Under the pieces are notes generated by a model that saw only the letters and a list, made by a program, of their open reading frames with translations, was not told where the DNA came from and ran no database searches. A program made the position numbers and the translations under genes. Shown piece by piece: positions 61,085 to 64,000 of a DNA stretch of 64,000 nt. Location: contig NC_087071.1 of NCBI RefSeq assembly GCF_963678635.1, positions 7,331,624 through 7,395,623 of the forward strand, in the 5' to 3' direction. This DNA is from Symsagittifera roscoffensis. Its lineage: Eukaryota; Xenacoelomorpha; Acoela; Convolutidae. Within the stretch, counting starts at the first letter, position 1. Each line of letters begins with the position of its first letter.

Positions 61085-62684
61085 TAAAGTGAATATACCA
61101 TTAAGACCGGTCCTCTCCTTGCCTGGTAGCTCTTATTATAACTTGAACAAGGTTCTTGCAAAATTTTTTGAGAAAATTGAGGGCGCAAACATCGAAACCA
61201 ACTCACTAGATGCGAGAGAAATCTTAGAGAGCACTAATCTTGAGCCCAATGAAATATTGATATCTCTAGATGTTAAGAGTTTGTACACAAATGTTCCACT
61301 GAAAGAAGCGATAGACATAGCTCTGAGAAAGATGAGCAAGATGAACCACCATCAAATGCTAGGAAAACCATGAAGATACTGTTGAGCATGGCAGTTAGTC
61401 AAGTCCATTTCAAGTGCAATGAAACATGGTACGTTCATAAAGATGATTTGGCAATGGGGGCATCTCTTGCCGTTGTTTTAGCAAATCTTTGGCTGAAGCA
61501 GTACGAAACTGCACTATCGAGGGATATTCCCGAAATGTTTTAGCCCGAGAAAGATCTTCACGGAATTTGTCCCGAGTGCAATAAGAAAGTCACGTACAGG
61601 TCAAAAGGTGTAGAATGTGAATGCTGTTTGAACTGGTATCACGTAAAATGCGGTGATATATCAGATGATGAGTATCGAGATATAAGTGAAACTGTCTGGT
61701 ACTGCAGAAAATGCATCGCAATAAGAGAGAAAAACAAGTCAGGGCAACAAGCTAAGTTATTTCTCCGTTACGTTGATGATATAGTGAGAACAGTGAAGGG
61801 TGATCTCGAAAAAGTGCTACGGTCTGCAAACTTACTACATCCAAATTTACCGTTCACAATAGAGACACCAAACACAAACGGAACTTTAGCATTTTTGGAT
61901 TTACAAATTAGTATTCACAAAAAAAGGAAAATTAGCTGTGGGTGATATCAAAACCAACAGATACAGGTATCATACTAAATTTTAGAAGCTGCGCCCCCTT
62001 CAGTACAAGAGAAGTGTGATTGAAGGAACTGTTCAACGGGTTTTCCGCAGTACCTCAACATGGGAAGATTATGATAAAGCCATGAAAATCAACCGTGAGC
62101 AGTGGTTGGATAACCAGTATCCGGAAAAATGGTCGTCGCGGGTTGCATCCCATGCCCTTGAAGAGATCATCAGCGAGGGCAAAAACAAAAAGAACATGGC
62201 TGAAAAAAAGAAGCCCTGTGATTATAGCCGTGATTCACTACCCATTTTGATGGTCCAATATAGGGGGAATCACAGTCAGACATTACCAAAAAAAGTGCGC
62301 GCTATCACCAATGCGCTGATATTATTCACGACGAGGAAATTGAAAACTTGTTCGCCCTCTCTAAAATCCTCCTTTTCCAGTGAACTGAAATCAAAAGTGG
62401 TGTACAGACTTGAATGTTGTGGGTGCAAATCCATCTATGTTGGCTATACGGTCCGACCTCTCACCACAAGGATTGAGGAACACCGAAAAGAGGATACACC
62501 AGTTGGACAGCATATAAGGCAGTGTGGTAGTGAGAGTAGTAAGTCTGTGTTTAATTAGAAAATAATCGACCAGGCGTCCAGCAGCATCAAGTTACTTACA
62601 TTAGAGGTGCTGCACATTAGGAAAGAGACCGGCAATTAACACGCGTGACGAGTTTAGAAGTAGGGAGCTGACACTAAGGCTATA
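61032..62684 (+). pseudogene. PLE protein: RT with internal PHD finger, and GIY-YIG endonuclease
   Basis: RT segments: RLYGLAKVHK and PLRPVLSLPGS near 61060-61130, LISLDVKSLYTNVPL (motif A) near 61260, MGASLAVVLANLWL (motif B, 61454-61495), then a stop near 61541. 61568-61714 encodes a PHD finger (CPEC, CECC, HVKC, CRKC). FLRYVDDIVRTVKG (motif C, YVDD at 61769-61780) follows it. After a frameshift near 61945, YKRSVIEGTVQRVFRSTSTW leads to the endonuclease: VVYRLECCGC and YVGYTVRPLTTRIEEH near 62400-62480. The last frame ends in NTRDEFRSRELTLRL at 62684 after another shift. Confidence 0.8.
61568..61714 (+). other. PHD finger coding insert between RT motifs B and C
   Basis: The four zinc pairs have PHD spacing: C-x2-C, C-x2-C-x4-H-x2-C, C-x2-C, with the typical Trp before the last pair (WYCRKC). 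It sits where other RTs have only a short connection between the motif B helix and the YVDD hairpin. Confidence 0.8.
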
Positions 62685-63050
62685 GTTCCAGAATCGAAAA
62701 ATTCTGGCAAAAACAACAAAGTTTTGAAACAACTTACATGTTAGCATTAAAATTAGCCACAAAACGAAAATGTGAAAATAAAAATGAAGAAAACTCTCAG
62801 AAGTTTGTGACAAAATGTTTTTAAGTGTTACATAATAGTTGTTACATAATTTCAGTGATATTTGTAAAGTCTTGATTGGTTGAATTTTTAAAGTTTTGAA
62901 GTAATGATGTGTGTGACACTTTTTATGATCTTTGATAATTTTGTACAGATAGTTTAGAATTTTTAAAACCTGAAGATGCACAACATGTGCGAAAACGTTT
63001 GTTTGAAATAACAATTTTAACGCATTCTCTATTTAATAAGTATCACAACA
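62685..63050 (+). other. 3' region of the Penelope-like element
   Basis: The stretch is AT-rich, without a gene on the plus strand. It contains the hammerhead-like core at 62970-62994 and probably includes the element end. Confidence 0.5.
62970..62994 (+). ncRNA. Hammerhead-ribozyme-like core
   Basis: CTGAAGA (matching the CUGANGA core) at 62970-62976 is followed by a perfect 5-bp stem GCACA/TGTGC with an ACA loop (62978-62990) and GAAA at 62991-62994. This is the conserved core order of a hammerhead. Hammerhead motifs are known in Penelope-like elements (Cervera and De la Pena). I could not convincingly fold helices I and III, so cleavage ability is uncertain. Confidence 0.45.
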
Positions 63051-63059
63051 ATTAGGCAC

Positions 63060-63120
63060 AATAATTTCACCATAATAATATTTGACCTTATGGTTAAAAA
63101 AACCTGCTCGATTGTGTTCA
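63060..63120. repeat. 61-bp direct repeat, copy 2
   Basis: It matches 55412-55472 with three differences and ends 66 bp before the start codon of the IFT70-like gene. Read on the minus strand it encodes HNRAGFFNHKVKYYYGEII. Confidence 0.8.
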
Positions 63121-63186
63121 ACCAGAGTTTTATGCAGAGTTTTTTTACCGTAGCAAAAACCTACATATTTTTAGAGTTCAATTGTC

Positions 63187-63487
63187 ATGTATCATCACTC
63201 ATTGCGACCAAAAGATGGAGAATACACTAAGGTGGTGTACAATCTAATCAAAGAGCAGAAATACGCCGAAGTAGTTAAGATTCTTACTTCTGAATTGAAT
63301 ATGAATGGAAGATCACGAGCTGCGTTATCGATTTTGGGTTATTGTACCTATCAAATGCAACATTATGAGGATTCTGTGGTCTACTATAAACGACTGGTAG
63401 ATTTATGTCCGAATAATGAACACTATTTGATGTATCTAGCGCAGTCTCAATATAAGGCGTGCAGTTATCAAGATGCCATGAATACAG
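63187..63487 (+). CDS. TTC30: Intraflagellar transport protein IFT70 / TTC30, exon 1
   Basis: The ATG at 63187 starts a protein that matches IFT70/TTC30 (DYF-1 in nematodes) from its N-terminus: DGEYTKVVYNLIKEQKYAEV, SRAALSILGYCTYQMQHYED, YLAQSQYKACSYQDAMNT. These are the first tetratricopeptide repeats. IFT70 is part of the IFT-B complex, moving cargo along cilia, and is linked to tubulin polyglutamylation in cilia. The donor site is AATACAG^GTAACG, so the exon ends at 63487 one base into a codon. The start agrees with the usual short N-terminus before the GE(Y/F)T motif. The upstream 500 bp is retroelement sequence, so the promoter is either very short or within it. Confidence 0.85.
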
Positions 63488-63878
63488 GTAACGCAGCGCA
63501 TATAATCGATACTCATCAAATCTGTCACCTGTTTGAAAATGGGGGGTTGTCCCATTAAAGCCGCCAGCCTACAAACAAAAAAAAATTACGAGAGCTCACA
63601 CTTAACAAAGATTCCTTGCAGAAAATCTACTGGCACTTCTTTATTACACACTGCTCCGAGGAAAACAAATGTACATGGAAAATAAAATGCAGATGTGGAA
63701 ACTGTAACATCACAAACAAGATGAAATTAAACTAATGAACTTGAACCTGGGTGGGAACCCCTGAGAACTGTCTCTAAATATTTTACTACTACTAATACTA
63801 CTGGTTTTACCATTTTGGGAGGTGTATTGGTCTCGGAGGGAGCAATATTTAAAGCTTAACGGTATAAGTGTTTTTAAG
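63488..63878 (+). other. TTC30: Intron 1 of the IFT70/TTC30 gene
   Basis: The intron is 391 bp with GT at 63488 and AG at 63877-63878 (TTTTTAAG). Joining the exons completes a GCT codon and keeps the reading frame into the next repeat. Several stops occur inside. No other feature was seen in it. Confidence 0.8.
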
Positions 63879-64000
63879 CTGTACAACTTGATGACGGAAA
63901 CTCGGAATTGGCAGCAGAAGTTAAGAAACTGCAAGCAGCCATCAAATATGGCGAGGGTGACATCCAATCTGCTAAAGGATTGGTTGAGCAGAGTTCTTCT
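63879..64000 (+). CDS. TTC30: Intraflagellar transport protein IFT70 / TTC30, exon 2 (continues beyond window)
   Basis: From 63879 the frame reads VQLDDGNSELAAEVKKLQAA and IKYGEGDIQSAKGLVEQSSS. LQAAIKY-GE-D...A..LVEQ is a conserved stretch of IFT70 proteins, so this is the next repeat pair. The frame is open to the end of the window. The full-length family protein is about 650 residues; only about the first 140 are here. Confidence 0.85.
   Translation, partial: MYNLMTETRNWQQKLRNCKQPSNMARVTSNLLKDWLSRVL

Larger units (their letters stand above)
60362..63050 (+). mobile_element. Penelope-like element with GIY-YIG endonuclease
   Basis: The element codes for an N-terminal region, RT, an inserted PHD finger and a C-terminal GIY-YIG endonuclease, followed by about 360 bp of 3' sequence with a hammerhead-like core. 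It is broken by stops at 60674, 61084, 61373 and 61543 and a frameshift near 61945. Pseudo-LTRs, typical of the class, were not found in the window. The ends are therefore approximate. Confidence 0.8.

Noticed and set aside
61136-61339. Antisense frames within the Penelope-like RT
   Set aside because: They are shadows of the conserved RT reading on the plus strand.

Overview
The window looks like metazoan nuclear DNA that is almost entirely retroelement sequence, with one clear host gene at its right edge. That gene is the start of an IFT70/TTC30-type tetratricopeptide gene, a ciliary transport component, with a GT-AG intron near 63.2-64.0 kb. The presence of a ciliary gene, spliceosomal introns, Ty3/gypsy elements, APE-type LINEs, a LINE with a restriction-like endonuclease and a Penelope-like element points to an animal, probably an aquatic invertebrate. 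I cannot fix the phylum from sequence alone. No bacterial-style operons, CRISPR arrays, rRNA or tRNA genes were recognised.

Layout. 1-3.74 kb is the 3' end of a Ty3/gypsy-type element (copy A). 4.0-31.3 kb is a second, nearly complete copy of that family (copy B): 5' LTR with a LINE nested inside it (4.16-7.97 kb), a 3 kb leader with a 25-bp minisatellite, gag, pol, then about 9 kb of extra coding sequence (ORF3, 21.1-29.9 kb), a polypurine tract and a truncated 3' LTR. Without the nested LINE, copy B is roughly 23-24 kb, a giant LTR retroelement. Copy A retains only the last part of ORF3. 31.3-46.5 kb is a related but distinct gypsy element (copy C) that interrupts the 3' LTR of B; its LTR plus leader is tandemly duplicated and its pol is broken. 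46.5-51.5 kb is an inverted, 3'-truncated relative of C (copy D) joined tail to tail with it.

51.9-55.3 kb (minus) is a second APE-type LINE whose ORF1 carries a PHD finger. 55.2-55.8 kb holds an unrecognised reading frame. 56.0-60.1 kb (minus) is a LINE with a restriction-like endonuclease, whose ORF1 fuses an SGNH hydrolase to a PHD finger and whose ORF2 is split by a 256-bp insertion with an 8-bp target duplication. 60.4-63.0 kb is a Penelope-like element (RT plus GIY-YIG) with a PHD finger placed between RT motifs B and C and a hammerhead-like core downstream. The IFT70 gene begins just after it.

Most promising signals: (1) the giant gypsy element with a multi-kilobase ORF3 that contains an SGNH/GDSL hydrolase module; (2) PHD fingers in four different retroelements of three lineages, one of them inside a reverse transcriptase; (3) an identical 11-mer, TGTCCGGGGAG, at seven places in the gypsy elements, including directly before the 3' LTR. 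Nearly every element gene carries stops, frameshifts or lost catalytic residues, so they are old copies, and functional statements refer to the ancestral elements.
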